Origin: Sedimenticola_A sp040506895
GTDB taxonomy: Bacteria > Pseudomonadota > Gammaproteobacteria > Chromatiales > Chromatiaceae
Length of the DNA: 64,000 nt
Direction of reading: 5' to 3'
Assembly (NCBI GenBank): GCA_040506895.1
Contig: JBEVVY010000001.1
Location: 372,001 to 436,000, forward strand
Shown: positions 1 to 8,337 of the stretch, piece after piece
Position numbering within the stretch: the first letter of the stretch is position 1
How the letters are laid out: each line of letters begins with the position of its first letter
Made by a program: the position numbers and the translations under genes
The notes under the pieces: model-generated
Databases searched by the model: none
Seen by the model: the letters and a program-made list of their open reading frames with translations, nothing else
Told to the model about the DNA's origin: nothing

Positions 1-718
1 TGGAGAGCTCCACCAGCTGCATCAGCAGGGCGATGCCGATCACCAGTAGCAGGGTGAAGGCGGTGAAGATCTCCCGCAGGCCGGTCTTGGCGATGTAGCG
101 AAAGATCGGCCGGGTCAGGTAGTGACCCAGAACCACGATGCCGCCGATGGCGGCGATCACCTTCAGCGCACCGGTGAGAGGGTCGCCCTGGTCAGTGACG
201 GTGCCTCCCAGGAAGGGGATCATGGCGAGCATGGGGATCACCGCGATGTCCTGGAACAGCAGCACGGAAAAGGCGGAGTTGCCCGCGTGGGTGGTGAGCA
301 GGTGCTTCTCGGTGAGGGTCTGCAGGGCGATGGCGGTGGAGGAGAGGGAGAGGCCCATGGCGATGATCAGGGCGCTTTCAGTGGTGAGCCCGGCCAACCG
401 CCCGATGGCGAACAGCGCCAGTATGGTCAGTCCCACCTGCATGCCGCCCATGCCGAGAATGGGGCGGCGCATCGCCCACAACCGTTTGGGATTGAGTTCC
501 AGCCCGATCAGGAACAGCAGCAGCACCACGCCGAACTCTGCAAAGTGCAGGATATCCTCGACGTTGTCGATCATCCCCAGTCCCCAGGGACCGATGATGA
601 TGCCGGCGATCAGGTAACCGAGCACAGAGCCGAGCCCCAGCCGCTTGGCCAGGGGTACGGCAACCACCGCGGCGCCCATGTAGGTGACGGCATTGAGCAG
701 CAGGGACTGGTCAGCCAT
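1..718 (-). CDS. kefB: CPA2-family K+/H+ antiporter, KefB/KefC type (3' part outside window)
   Basis: Reading the minus strand from the ATG at 718 gives a continuous membrane protein beginning MADQSLLLNAVTYMGAAVVA and still open at base 1, so the C-terminal half lies off the left edge. It has the family hallmarks: a GxVLGYLIAGIIIGPWG-like helix, a FAEFGVVLLLFLIGLEL helix and an SLSSTAIALQ helix. These are the sodium/hydrogen exchanger (PF00999-type) core of glutathione-gated potassium efflux systems, which exchange K+ for H+ across the inner membrane during electrophile stress. The start overlaps the stop of the upstream kefG-like gene by 8 bp, the arrangement of the E. coli kefG-kefB pair, which favours KefB over KefC. 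The TrkA-N gating domain cannot be checked. Long ORFs on the opposite strand here are shadows. Confidence 0.88.
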   Translation of the reverse strand, partial: MADQSLLLNAVTYMGAAVVAVPLAKRLGLGSVLGYLIAGIIIGPWGLGMIDNVEDILHFAEFGVVLLLFLIGLELNPKRLWAMRRPILGMGGMQVGLTILALFAIGRLAGLTTESALIIAMGLSLSSTAIALQTLTEKHLLTTHAGNSAFSVLLFQDIAVIPMLAMIPFLGGTVTDQGDPLTGALKVIAAIGGIVVLGHYLTRPIFRYIAKTGLREIFTAFTLLLVIGIALLMQLVELS

Positions 719-1325
719 GGTCTTCACCCCCGAGATATTGCTGCAGGAGTCGCCGGTAGTTTGCGACATGTTCATCGAGCGCATCGACGGACAGCTTGTG
801 GGCACTGTGAATCACGAACGGCTGCTGGTACTCCATGCCGCAGTGGTAGGCTGTCTGTTCAAAGGGTCTGAGCATCTCCCTGACCGTGTAGCGGTCCTCG
901 CCCTGGGGGCAATATGCCTGCTGGTTATGTCCCGTGGTTATGGCGTTCTGCAGCCCTTTTCCATGCAGGGCAGTACCGCCTGAGCCATAGGCAAAGCCGT
1001 ACTCCAGCACCTGGTCCTGCCACTGTTTGAGCAGTGCCGGTGCGCTGTACCAATAGATGGGATGCTGGAGTATTACCAGGTCAGCCTGCTTGAGCAGTTC
1101 CTGTTCACGGGAGATGTCGATATGAAAGTCCGGATAGTGTTCATAGAGATCATTGATCTGAATGCCATCCATGCCGGCGATCTCGTCAATGAGCCGCCTG
1201 TTCACGATCGACCTATGGGGGTAGGGGTGAACGAAAATGATCAGGATTGACGAATAGTGTCTGATGACTGCGCTCACTTGGGTACCAGGGCCGGTTGTTC
1301 TTTTCTTCGTATGATCTGTTTTCAA
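711..1325 (-). CDS. kefG: KefG/KefF-like NAD(P)H oxidoreductase, antiporter ancillary protein
   Basis: Flavodoxin-fold FMN quinone-reductase family protein (204 aa from the ATG). The hallmark segments are visible in order: HPYPHRS near the N-terminus, DLYEHYPDF, then LQHPIYWYSAPALLKQW, the FAYGSGGTALHGK loop, TTGHNQQAY, and LRPFEQTAYHCGM. In the family these subunits bind cytosolic loops of KefB/KefC and are needed for full antiporter activity. The partner gene starts inside its last codons, so the two are translationally coupled. The listed start adds about 16 poorly conserved residues (KTDHTKKRTT...). A GTG at 1277 would give a 188-aa protein closer to family length and may be the true start. 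Confidence 0.9.
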   Translation of the reverse strand: MKTDHTKKRTTGPGTQVSAVIRHYSSILIIFVHPYPHRSIVNRRLIDEIAGMDGIQINDLYEHYPDFHIDISREQELLKQADLVILQHPIYWYSAPALLKQWQDQVLEYGFAYGSGGTALHGKGLQNAITTGHNQQAYCPQGEDRYTVREMLRPFEQTAYHCGMEYQQPFVIHSAHKLSVDALDEHVANYRRLLQQYLGGEDHG

Positions 1326-1543
1326 GGCCGCTATTGCAATGCCCCGGGACAGAACCTTTATCGACCTGGAGCACTCAGCGGTCCCTATACCACCCTGTAT
1401 GAGAGGAACTCCCGGTTAAGTCCCCCTGGATTCGATTGCCAGAACTATTTCCCTGAATTCATTGCGGTGAAATTTGACGTGCCACGAAAATAGCGATACA
1501 ATCGTTTAGTTCGGCTATTGGTATTATTTTTCGTGGAAGTATC

Positions 1544-1891
1544 ATGTCTTTTTCGGTAAAGGTTACAGGCTACTCAAAGAGTGACGGGACAGCCCTCGTG
1601 GAGATGGCGCCAGGCTGGTGGAATGCACTGGATCTGATCAAGGATGAGCGATTTTCGGAATCCCATCGCCGGGGTAACTGCCGGGACTTTGTTGCTGAAC
1701 TCAGCCCGGAAGAGGTGAGGGAGCTCCATGTCAGGTACAGGAAGGATGGCAGTACCATGCAAAAGCTGCTCTGCTTCAAATTGAGAAAACTCTCCCCTTC
1801 CTGCAAGAGACTGCACGATGCCCTGTTCAAACGGGCGGATAACTTCTCGCACTTCCATGTCAGCATTGCTGAATTCGAGTCCGGTCTTTAA
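1544..1891 (+). CDS. hypothetical protein, 115 aa
   Basis: A small soluble basic protein of 115 aa with no signal peptide and no membrane segment. I do not recognise a family. The middle carries a charged stretch (LSPEEVRELHVRYRKDGS) followed by a Lys/Arg-rich segment with two cysteines. Support for it being real: a GGA-containing purine stretch about ten bases before the ATG, a plausible protein-like composition, and an isolated position between two divergently placed genes with hairpin repeats directly after the stop. Opposite-strand ORFs of similar length overlap it and cannot be fully excluded. Confidence 0.55.
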   Translation: MSFSVKVTGYSKSDGTALVEMAPGWWNALDLIKDERFSESHRRGNCRDFVAELSPEEVRELHVRYRKDGSTMQKLLCFKLRKLSPSCKRLHDALFKRADNFSHFHVSIAEFESGL

Positions 1892-1893
1892 CC

Positions 1894-1995
1894 GGTAGGG
1901 TGCAATAGCGAAGCGTATTGCACCGCATACGGGCAGGATGGTGGGTTACGCTGTCGCTAACCCACCCTACATAAGTGAAAAAGGGGCCATACGGC
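1894..1995. repeat. composite double-hairpin intergenic repeat, copy A
   Basis: About 100 bp starting two bases after the 1544-1891 ORF. It contains two perfect inverted repeats: GGTGCAATA/TATTGCACC around an 8-base loop, then GTGGGTTA/TAACCCAC around a 9-base loop, and ends in a GGGGCC/GGCCCC stem. A second copy at 8338-8439 differs at about five positions. Such REP-like hairpins are common between genes in gammaproteobacteria. No transposase is attached. Confidence 0.85.
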
Positions 1996-2000
1996 CCCTT
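1978..2000 (-). terminator. rho-independent terminator after fbp (possibly bidirectional)
   Basis: Perfect 8-bp stem AAGGGGCC/GGCCCCTT with loop ATAC. Read on the minus strand it is followed by TTTTT, and it lies 22 bases past the fbp stop. On the plus strand the stem is followed by CTTTGTTT, so it may also end transcription from the 1544-1891 ORF. It forms the third hairpin of repeat copy A, so the repeat seems to have been used as a terminator here. Confidence 0.75.
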
Positions 2001-2021
2001 CTTTGTTTCTGCCCTGTTGGA

Positions 2022-3053
2022 TCAGGCGGCGTCTTCGCCGGCAACCTCTGCATGATACTGGACCACCCGTTCGACCTCGTTCTTTGAACCCAGGATAACG
2101 GGCACGCGCTGGTGCAACGCCTTGGGTTTGAGCTCCATGATGCGCTCACGACCGGTGGATGATGCGCCGCCCGCCTGTTCGATGATCATGGACATGGGAT
2201 TGGCCTCGTACATCAGGCGCAGTTTGCCCTCGGTGCCGCTGGCTTTCATCTTTGCATCGATGGGGTACATGAAGATACCGCCACGGGTGAGGATGCGATG
2301 CACCTCGGCCACCATGGAGGCGATCCAGCGCATGTTGAAGTCTTCACCGCGGGGACCGGTCTTGCCTGCAAGGGCCTCGTCCACGTAACGTTTCACGGGT
2401 GCTTCCCAGTGGCGCATGTTGGAGGCGTTGATGGCGAACTCGCGGGTATCTGCCGGAATGGTCATGTTGGGGTGGGTGAGAATGAACTCGCCGATATCCT
2501 GGTCAAGGGTGAAGCCGTTAACGCCGTTGCCGGTGCTCAGCACCATCATGGTGGAGGGACCGTAGAGGGCGTAACCGGCCGCGACCTGCTGAACACCGGG
2601 CTGCAGGAAGGCATCCTGGTGGGGGCAGACGCGCTCCCCAGGGCAGCGCAGGATAGAGAAGATGGTACCTACGGAGACGTTCACATCGGTATTCGAGGAG
2701 CCGTCCAGGGGATCGAAGGTGAGCAGGTACTTGCCGCGGGGGTACTGGCTGGGGATCTCGTAGATCTCGTCCATCTCCTCGGAGGCCATGGCCGAGAGGT
2801 GGCCAGCCCACTCGTTGGATTTGAGGAAAACATCGTTGGTGATGATGTCCAGTTTCTTCTGGGTTTCACCCTGTACGTTTTCACTCTCTGCAGAGCCCAG
2901 TACACCGATCAGTTCGCCCTTGTTGACCATGTTTGAGATCACCTTGCAGGCGGTGACGATATCGTTGAGCAGGGAGGTGAAGTCACCGGTGGCGCCTTCG
3001 ATCTGGCGCTGCTCTTCGATGATGAACTGGGTGATGGTTGTACCGTTATGCAT
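2022..3053 (-). CDS. fbp: class I fructose-1,6-bisphosphatase
   Basis: 343 aa, full length for class I FBPase, which hydrolyses fructose 1,6-bisphosphate to fructose 6-phosphate in gluconeogenesis or the Calvin cycle. The metal-binding signature DPLDGSSN is present around residue 115, preceded by an ASEEMDEIYEIP acidic stretch. Later come YGPSTMMVLSTGNGVNGF, RWIASMVAEVHRILTRGGIFMYP and the EANPMSMIIEQAGG segment with the third carboxylate. It stands alone on the minus strand with its own terminator. In this setting it could supply hexose phosphate for nucleotide-sugar synthesis, but it is a housekeeping gene. Confidence 0.96.
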   Translation of the reverse strand: MHNGTTITQFIIEEQRQIEGATGDFTSLLNDIVTACKVISNMVNKGELIGVLGSAESENVQGETQKKLDIITNDVFLKSNEWAGHLSAMASEEMDEIYEIPSQYPRGKYLLTFDPLDGSSNTDVNVSVGTIFSILRCPGERVCPHQDAFLQPGVQQVAAGYALYGPSTMMVLSTGNGVNGFTLDQDIGEFILTHPNMTIPADTREFAINASNMRHWEAPVKRYVDEALAGKTGPRGEDFNMRWIASMVAEVHRILTRGGIFMYPIDAKMKASGTEGKLRLMYEANPMSMIIEQAGGASSTGRERIMELKPKALHQRVPVILGSKNEVERVVQYHAEVAGEDAA

Positions 3054-3496
3054 ACTGCTGACCCTCTGAGTCTATTGCAAAGAAAGGGGTTTATTTCCCT
3101 TTGCCATAAAATTCCCGGGTATTATATAAGAAAATTCTAAAATACTAAAGAGCGTGCTGTTGTGAAGGTGAGCCCTTGTTCAATTTGCATGCGGTTATCG
3201 GGCAGACGGGGTGATCAGCTACATGGAATTCAATGGGTTAGCAGGGGCCCTGGCGCGCATGAGGTCATTTCCAACAATCCAGGATGATCCAATCCGCCTG
3301 GCATCTGCTCTCTCCGCAAGGTTCCTTGGGTCCACTCCTGCAATCCTGTTTTATTTCCCCGTCATCAGGTTCCGGTACGATCCATTCGACTTTCGCTTAA
3401 CCTGGATCAACTTCAGTCCTTTTAGCTCAGCTAAAGAGGGGCTTCCTTCAATATACTTAAGGGAAACCAACAATAACTGGCCAGGGCAGTTATAAA
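3054..3496. other. intergenic region between fbp and the sensor cyclase
   Basis: 443 bases between two divergent genes, so both promoters should lie here. The AT-rich stretch just upstream of fbp (3108-3150) is the likely fbp promoter zone. A perfect 15-base palindrome TTTAGCTCAGCTAAA at 3421-3435, 62 bases before the + strand gene, could be an operator. A 94-codon ORF (3211-3495) shows no recognisable features and is not called. Confidence 0.4.
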
Positions 3497-5758
3497 GTGG
3501 CTACGGATCTTGTCGATTTGTCAGGCGGTTCATGGGATCAGGAGGATCTCGAAGGGCCGATTACGCTTTACGAGAAAGCGAAGCACGGAATTTACTGGTT
3601 GGGTATTCCCGTTGATTCCGCATTCAGATGCAATACATACCTTATCCGCAGTGGTACGGACGCGATTCTGGTTGACCCGGGAAACCGCCAGGATTTCAGG
3701 ATCATCCGGTCCCAGGTGGCACAGCTGCTGCCACCGGAGGAGGTCAACGGCCTGGTGCTGAGTCATCAGGATCCGGATGTGTCGGCCTCCATCACGCAAT
3801 GGGTCAAGCTCAATCCGGCCATCAGGCTGTTCTCTTCACCACGCAGTCACCTCCTTCTGCAGCACTACGGCTATGGTCGTTTTGGGGGTGTTCCCGTGGA
3901 CGTGGAGCGGGAGGGCTGTGTCCAGCTTTCATCCGGGAGTGAACTGAGGTTCATCTCTGCGCCTTTCCTTCACTTTCCAGGTGCCATTACCACCTTCGAT
4001 ACCACCACCGGCTTTCTCTTTTCCGGTGATGTCTGGGCTGCGCTCGATACCGAATGGAAACTGATCGTCAGTTCGTTCAGTGAACATCGGGCAAAGCTGG
4101 ATCTGTTTCACAAGGACTACATGGCCTCCAATGTGGCGGCAAGGGGATTCGCAGGATCACTCTCGAGGTATGAAATCAGGGGTATTCTGCCCCAGCACGG
4201 TTCCATCATCGGCCCGGATCATGTGGAGGATGCAATACATTACCTGGAGACCCTGGAGTGTGGTACCGACCTGATCTATGCAGGTTTGAGTCGTCATGTG
4301 GGGATCACACCGGCAGGAGATGTGGCTCTCGCAGGCCAGTCCGAAGTGACGGTGATCGGGGAAGTGATAGAGAGTCATGGCGATGATTCTGCCGATGCCA
4401 CCTACAGTGTGCGTGAAGCCCTGGCCCAGGCCGAACGTATCGCACGCCTCAGGGACAAGGCCCTGGAAGACCTGAGGCAGACCCAGTTGGTCCTCCAGCA
4501 TAACCGGGCGCAACTCAGTGAAGCCCAGCGTATCGCACACCTGGGTCACTGGGACTGGCAGATCAGTGGCGACACCCTGGAGTGGTCCGACGAGATCTAC
4601 CGCATCTTTGGTCTCGAAGTGCAGGAGTTCGGGGCGGATTACGAGGCCTTTCTCGCAAGGGTCCATCCCGAGGATCGCCAGGCCGTTATCGAGGCGGTAG
4701 ACCGGGCCCTGCAGGGGACAGCGGAGTATGCGATAGATCACCGTATCGTCCTCCCGGGTGGCGAGGTTCGGATGGTGCATGAGCGGGCCGAGGTGACGCA
4801 TGATGAGTCGGGTGTGCCCGTGCGCATGATCGGTACGGTTCAGGACATCACCGATCGCAAGCGGATGGAAGAGGCGTTGCGCAAGAGCGAAGAGCGCTTC
4901 CGCAGGCTTCTAGAGGCAGCCGGGCAGGGCATTATCGGCATCGATGCCGAGGGGCGCGCCACCTTTGCCAACCCGGCGGCGTTGCGCATGCTGGGATACG
5001 AGGAGCCTGAACTGGTTGGGCAGGGGACTCATGCCCTGATACACCACAGCTATCCGAACGGGGAATCCTATCCGGTGGAACAGTGTCGCATGCTGGCCCC
5101 CTTCAGGGATGGCAGGATGCGCCGGGTCTCGGACGAGGTGCTGTGGCGCAGTGACGGCAGCAGCTTTCCCACGGAATATGTCACAGCACCGATTCTGAGC
5201 AACGATCGCGTGGAATCCATCGCGGTGATTTTCGACGATATCAGTGATCGTCATCGCATGCTCAAGGAACTGGAGTACCAGGCGAGCCACGACTACCTGA
5301 CGAGATTGCTCAATCGCAACAGGTTGCGCGAGCAGCTCCTGAAGGAGCAGGAGCGGTCTGATCGGTATGGCGATCCGGTCTCAGTGATCATGTATGACAT
5401 CGATAAGTTCAAGGCGATCAACGACAATTTCGGTCATGATCGAGGCGACAGGGTGTTACAGGAGATCACCGCCGTTGTCGGGGAACAGCTGAGGACCCTG
5501 GATCACCACGGTCGCTGGGGGGGCGAGGAGTTCATTATCGTACTTCCCGGTACCCAGATCGACGGAGCTGCCTATCTTGCCGAGCGTTGCCGCCAGGCGG
5601 TTTCAAGTCACCCCCTTGAAGATGTCGGTGGGGTTACCATCAGTTGCGGTGTTGTTCAGTATGAAAGTGGTGAGTCGGCCGAATCCCTGCTGAAACGGTC
5701 GGATGAGTGCCTGTATCGCGCCAAGGATGCCGGGCGCAATTGTGTCGTTCATGCCTGA
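3497..5758 (+). CDS. oxygen-binding diiron (ODP)-PAS-PAS-GGDEF sensor diguanylate cyclase
   Basis: 753 aa soluble protein. Residues ~25-260 form a metallo-beta-lactamase-fold oxygen-binding diiron domain like that of flavodiiron proteins: ligand positions H90, D92, D94, H159, D178 and H234 are all in place (HQDPD, FLHFPG, FSGD, LPQHG). Two PAS domains follow (about 345-460 and 470-585), joined by a coiled-coil-like linker (ITDRKRMEEALRKSEERFR). A GGDEF domain ends the protein: GGEEF at 675-679 with an inhibitory RxxD site (RTLD) five residues before it, so an active, feedback-regulated c-di-GMP synthase is predicted. It has no flavodoxin or rubredoxin domain, so the diiron domain is probably a sensor of O2 or NO. 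The start is a GTG; an upstream in-frame start is possible. Confidence 0.85.
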   Translation: MATDLVDLSGGSWDQEDLEGPITLYEKAKHGIYWLGIPVDSAFRCNTYLIRSGTDAILVDPGNRQDFRIIRSQVAQLLPPEEVNGLVLSHQDPDVSASITQWVKLNPAIRLFSSPRSHLLLQHYGYGRFGGVPVDVEREGCVQLSSGSELRFISAPFLHFPGAITTFDTTTGFLFSGDVWAALDTEWKLIVSSFSEHRAKLDLFHKDYMASNVAARGFAGSLSRYEIRGILPQHGSIIGPDHVEDAIHYLETLECGTDLIYAGLSRHVGITPAGDVALAGQSEVTVIGEVIESHGDDSADATYSVREALAQAERIARLRDKALEDLRQTQLVLQHNRAQLSEAQRIAHLGHWDWQISGDTLEWSDEIYRIFGLEVQEFGADYEAFLARVHPEDRQAVIEAVDRALQGTAEYAIDHRIVLPGGEVRMVHERAEVTHDESGVPVRMIGTVQDITDRKRMEEALRKSEERFRRLLEAAGQGIIGIDAEGRATFANPAALRMLGYEEPELVGQGTHALIHHSYPNGESYPVEQCRMLAPFRDGRMRRVSDEVLWRSDGSSFPTEYVTAPILSNDRVESIAVIFDDISDRHRMLKELEYQASHDYLTRLLNRNRLREQLLKEQERSDRYGDPVSVIMYDIDKFKAINDNFGHDRGDRVLQEITAVVGEQLRTLDHHGRWGGEEFIIVLPGTQIDGAAYLAERCRQAVSSHPLEDVGGVTISCGVVQYESGESAESLLKRSDECLYRAKDAGRNCVVHA

Positions 5759-5801
5759 ATCCCTTCTGCAAGATCCGCTATGCTCATAACAGGAAGCCGT
5801 T

Positions 5802-7736
5802 ATGAGCACGACAATCCCATTATTGCCTCCGGAGCCTGATCGCCTTGTCGATTCGTTTTTCAACGGTGAGAGGAGGGCGATGCTGTTCGGGCAGCCCGGT
5901 ATCGGCAAGACCACCCTGACCAATGCCCTGGCAGCCCGGCTCGACGCGCGAGGTAAGCAGGCCTGGTGCATTGGTGCTGATCCCGGATCCCCCCTTTTCG
6001 GCCTCCCCGGCGCCGTCTCCCTGGGTCTTTATCGGCGGGGGGAGTGGGCACTTGAGGCGGTGGAGGGGCTCTGTAGCCTGGACGCGGCACGCTTCAGGCT
6101 GCCGCTGATCTCTGCGGTGGGTGCCCTTGCCAGGCAGGTGACCGCGGGTACCCTGTTGCTGGATGCGCCGGGTGTGGTGAGAGGCGTGGCGGGTGCGGAG
6201 CTGCTGACGGCCCTGGTGGAGACTGCCGGTATAGATCTGTTGCTGGTGCTGTTGAGGGATGAGCGGTCATTGCACCTGCCTGACGAGCTTGCAAGTCTCG
6301 ATGCCGAAGTGGTCTACGTCTCTGCTTCTGCAGAGGCACGTCGTCCCGGAAAGGCAACCAGGGCACGCAGCAGGACCTGGTTGTGGGACAGCCACCTGGA
6401 AGCGGGGAGCGAACAGCGCGTTGCCTTCGACCGGTTGAAGCTGCTGGGAACCCCACCCAGAAAGGCCCCCGAGGCTTGGCTGGGCAAGCAGGTCGCCTTT
6501 CTGCAGGATGGGCATACCCGCTGCATGGGTGAGGTTACACGATTCACTGATGAGGGATTGTCGGTAAAGATACCGGAGGACGGCATCACGACCGATACCC
6601 TGCTGGTACGTGATGCCTGTCGTGATGAGAGTGGCTTGCTGGGTACCAGCAAGCCGTTTGCCGGGGATACGGTACGCTACCTCCCTCCCGCAGATCTCGT
6701 GCCGGACAGTGCCGTTGAACAGAGCGGTGGAGAGCGGCCAATGGTGCACGCGGGCCCGGCCATCGCCACCCTGATGAATGGTGTCTTCGGTGACCCGCTG
6801 CTTCACCTTCGGCTGCGCCAGCAGCGGCGCAGCCTGCTGTTCGATCTCGGCGAGGGAGCGAGACTGCCGGCACGTATCGCACACCAGGTCAGCGATGTCT
6901 TTATCTCCCATGGGCACATGGATCATATCTGCGGTTTTCTCTGGCTGTTGAGATCGCGCATCGGGGAAGAGGCGGTGTGCCGTCTCTTTGGTCCCCCCGG
7001 TCTGTCGGTGAATATCCAGGGACTGATCAAGGGGGTCCTGTGGGACAGGATCGGAGACCGCGGTCCCAGGTTCGAGGTGGTGGAGTATTCGGGTGATCGT
7101 ATTCAGCGCTTCCTTTTTCAGGCCGGTATTCCGGGGTACGAGTATCTGGGTGAGATGTCGGTGGAGAGGGGGGCGTTACTGAGCGATCCCGCTTTCACGG
7201 TACGTGCCGTGACGCTCGATCACGGTACACCGGTGCTTGCCTTCGCCTACGAACCCGAACCGGAGATCAACGTACGCAAGCACCGTCTGAGAGATCGGAA
7301 ACTGGAACCGGGGCCCTGGTTGAACCGGCTCAAGGATTTCATCAGGGCGGGCAGGTTGTCACAGGTGATCGAACTGCCCGGTGGTCAAAAGGAGAGCGTG
7401 GAGGCTCTGGCCAGGGACCTGGTGAGAATTGCGCCCGGAAGCAGGCTGGTATACGCCACCGATTTTGCAGATACGCCGGACAACCGGAGCAGGGTGATTG
7501 GACTCACCCGGGGTGCGCACACACTCTTCTGCGAGGCGACATTCATGCGGCGGGATGAGCAGCAGGCGATCCGCACCGGTCATCTGACAACGCGGGCCTG
7601 TGGCGAGATTGCACAGCTTGCCGATGTGCAGCACCTGGTTCCGTTTCATTTCTCACGCCGCTACGAGGATGACCCCCGGCAGATTTACCGTGAGATCGCC
7701 GAGGTCTGCTCCAGGGTGGTGATTCCCCGGGGATAG
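5802..7736 (+). CDS. Clp1/Grc3-like polynucleotide kinase fused to RNase Z-like metallo-beta-lactamase
   Basis: 644 aa with two domains. The N-terminal half has a Walker A GQPGIGKTT at residues 30-38, a GADPGSPLFGLPGAVSLG segment (58-75) resembling the conserved DxxxGQ/PG-sL motif of Clp1/Grc3/NOL9 RNA 5'-hydroxyl kinases, and a hydrophobic Walker B ending LLLDAPG (~118-124). A linker of beta-rich character follows (~205-295). From ~315 the protein is a metallo-beta-lactamase with SHGHMDH at 369-375, LDHGTPV at ~473, a YATDF segment and a terminal PFHFSRRY, all typical of the RNase Z (ElaC) class of tRNA 3' endonucleases. The enzyme would couple RNA 5'-end phosphorylation with 3'-end cleavage (inference). 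AGGAAG precedes the ATG. It follows the cyclase by 43 bases and ends 2 bases from the convergent sixA stop. Confidence 0.8.
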   Translation: MSTTIPLLPPEPDRLVDSFFNGERRAMLFGQPGIGKTTLTNALAARLDARGKQAWCIGADPGSPLFGLPGAVSLGLYRRGEWALEAVEGLCSLDAARFRLPLISAVGALARQVTAGTLLLDAPGVVRGVAGAELLTALVETAGIDLLLVLLRDERSLHLPDELASLDAEVVYVSASAEARRPGKATRARSRTWLWDSHLEAGSEQRVAFDRLKLLGTPPRKAPEAWLGKQVAFLQDGHTRCMGEVTRFTDEGLSVKIPEDGITTDTLLVRDACRDESGLLGTSKPFAGDTVRYLPPADLVPDSAVEQSGGERPMVHAGPAIATLMNGVFGDPLLHLRLRQQRRSLLFDLGEGARLPARIAHQVSDVFISHGHMDHICGFLWLLRSRIGEEAVCRLFGPPGLSVNIQGLIKGVLWDRIGDRGPRFEVVEYSGDRIQRFLFQAGIPGYEYLGEMSVERGALLSDPAFTVRAVTLDHGTPVLAFAYEPEPEINVRKHRLRDRKLEPGPWLNRLKDFIRAGRLSQVIELPGGQKESVEALARDLVRIAPGSRLVYATDFADTPDNRSRVIGLTRGAHTLFCEATFMRRDEQQAIRTGHLTTRACGEIAQLADVQHLVPFHFSRRYEDDPRQIYREIAEVCSRVVIPRG

Positions 7737-7738
7737 GC

Positions 7739-8206
7739 TCAGGCGTGGAACAGCTCCGGCCGGATCATCCAGTCCAGCAGCCATTCGCCATCTTCCGTGC
7801 GCTCCATGCAGACCAGGCTGCCGGGTCGGTAGCTGACCGCCTCGCACGCCTTGTCCTCGGTAAGGAAGAGACTGACCGCCCTGGACATGTAGGGGAGGTG
7901 TCCCACCACCAGGGTGTCGGTCTCCCAGGAGAGGGCCTGTTCCAGCAGGGGGACGGGATCATCTTTCGGATTGATACCTTCGAGCGTTTCGACCGTACCG
8001 GCAGAGTAGAGGGCGGTGGCCAGTATCTCGGCAGTCTGGCGGGCGCGTGTTTTACCACTGTGGAATACACACCCGACCCGAATGTTTGTCTTCTTGAGAA
8101 AGGTCGCTATCTGCTGGATATCCCGCTTTCCCTGGTCGCTGAGGGCCCTGTCGGGGTCGATATCCTTTGCCAGCGCTTCGCCGTGTTGCACAAGGTAGAG
8201 TTTCAT
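7739..8206 (-). CDS. sixA: phosphohistidine phosphatase SixA
   Basis: 155 aa histidine-phosphatase-superfamily protein of the SixA size class. The N-terminal catalytic motif is present as LVQHGEA (the usual RHGEA with Q for R), followed by DRALSDQGKRD, the FHSGKTRARQTAEIL segment with the second arginine, and VVGHLPYMSRAVSLFL carrying the second catalytic histidine. SixA removes phosphate from histidines of HPt domains or of the nitrogen phosphotransferase system. The gene is alone on the minus strand and converges on the kinase/RNase Z fusion with only two bases between stops. Confidence 0.9.
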   Translation of the reverse strand: MKLYLVQHGEALAKDIDPDRALSDQGKRDIQQIATFLKKTNIRVGCVFHSGKTRARQTAEILATALYSAGTVETLEGINPKDDPVPLLEQALSWETDTLVVGHLPYMSRAVSLFLTEDKACEAVSYRPGSLVCMERTEDGEWLLDWMIRPELFHA

Positions 8207-8238
8207 CGATGTTCTTTTCCTGCTTGTCTGAGTCAGTG

Positions 8239-8276
8239 TACTTTCGTTACTCCGGCGAATGCCGGAGTCCAGTACT
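8239..8276. repeat. short dispersed hairpin (ACTCCGGC-gaat-GCCGGAGT)
   Basis: Perfect 8-bp stem at 8249-8256/8261-8268 with a 4-base loop, flanked by TTCGTT and CCAGTACTGGATTG. This resembles the widespread proteobacterial intergenic repeat of the form GTCATTCCCGCGAAAGCGGGAATCCAG, here with the ACTCCGGCGAATGCCGGAGT core. Only one copy is seen in the window. Confidence 0.6.
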
Positions 8277-8337
8277 GGATTGCTTTATAACAATAGACGC
8301 AAGTAATTGGGAGTAGCTGGATGCTTGGTCCGTAGCG

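Noticed and set aside
122..871. 249-codon + strand ORF over kefB/kefG
   Set aside because: Translation is low-complexity Gly/His/Gln/Asp-rich with no domain; the minus frame encodes the clear antiporter and KefG.
1257..1493. 78-codon + ORF before the 1544 gene
   Set aside because: No RBS, no recognisable features, overlaps the kefG start region.
2298..2936. 212-codon + strand ORF inside fbp
   Set aside because: Antisense shadow of a conserved FBPase.
3211..3495. 94-codon + ORF before the ODP-GGDEF gene
   Set aside because: No homology features and no RBS; ends where the real gene starts and is probably leader DNA.
7745..8290. 181-codon + strand ORF over sixA
   Set aside because: Shadow of sixA; its end reads through the hairpin repeat (the typical VTPANAGVQ translation of such repeats).
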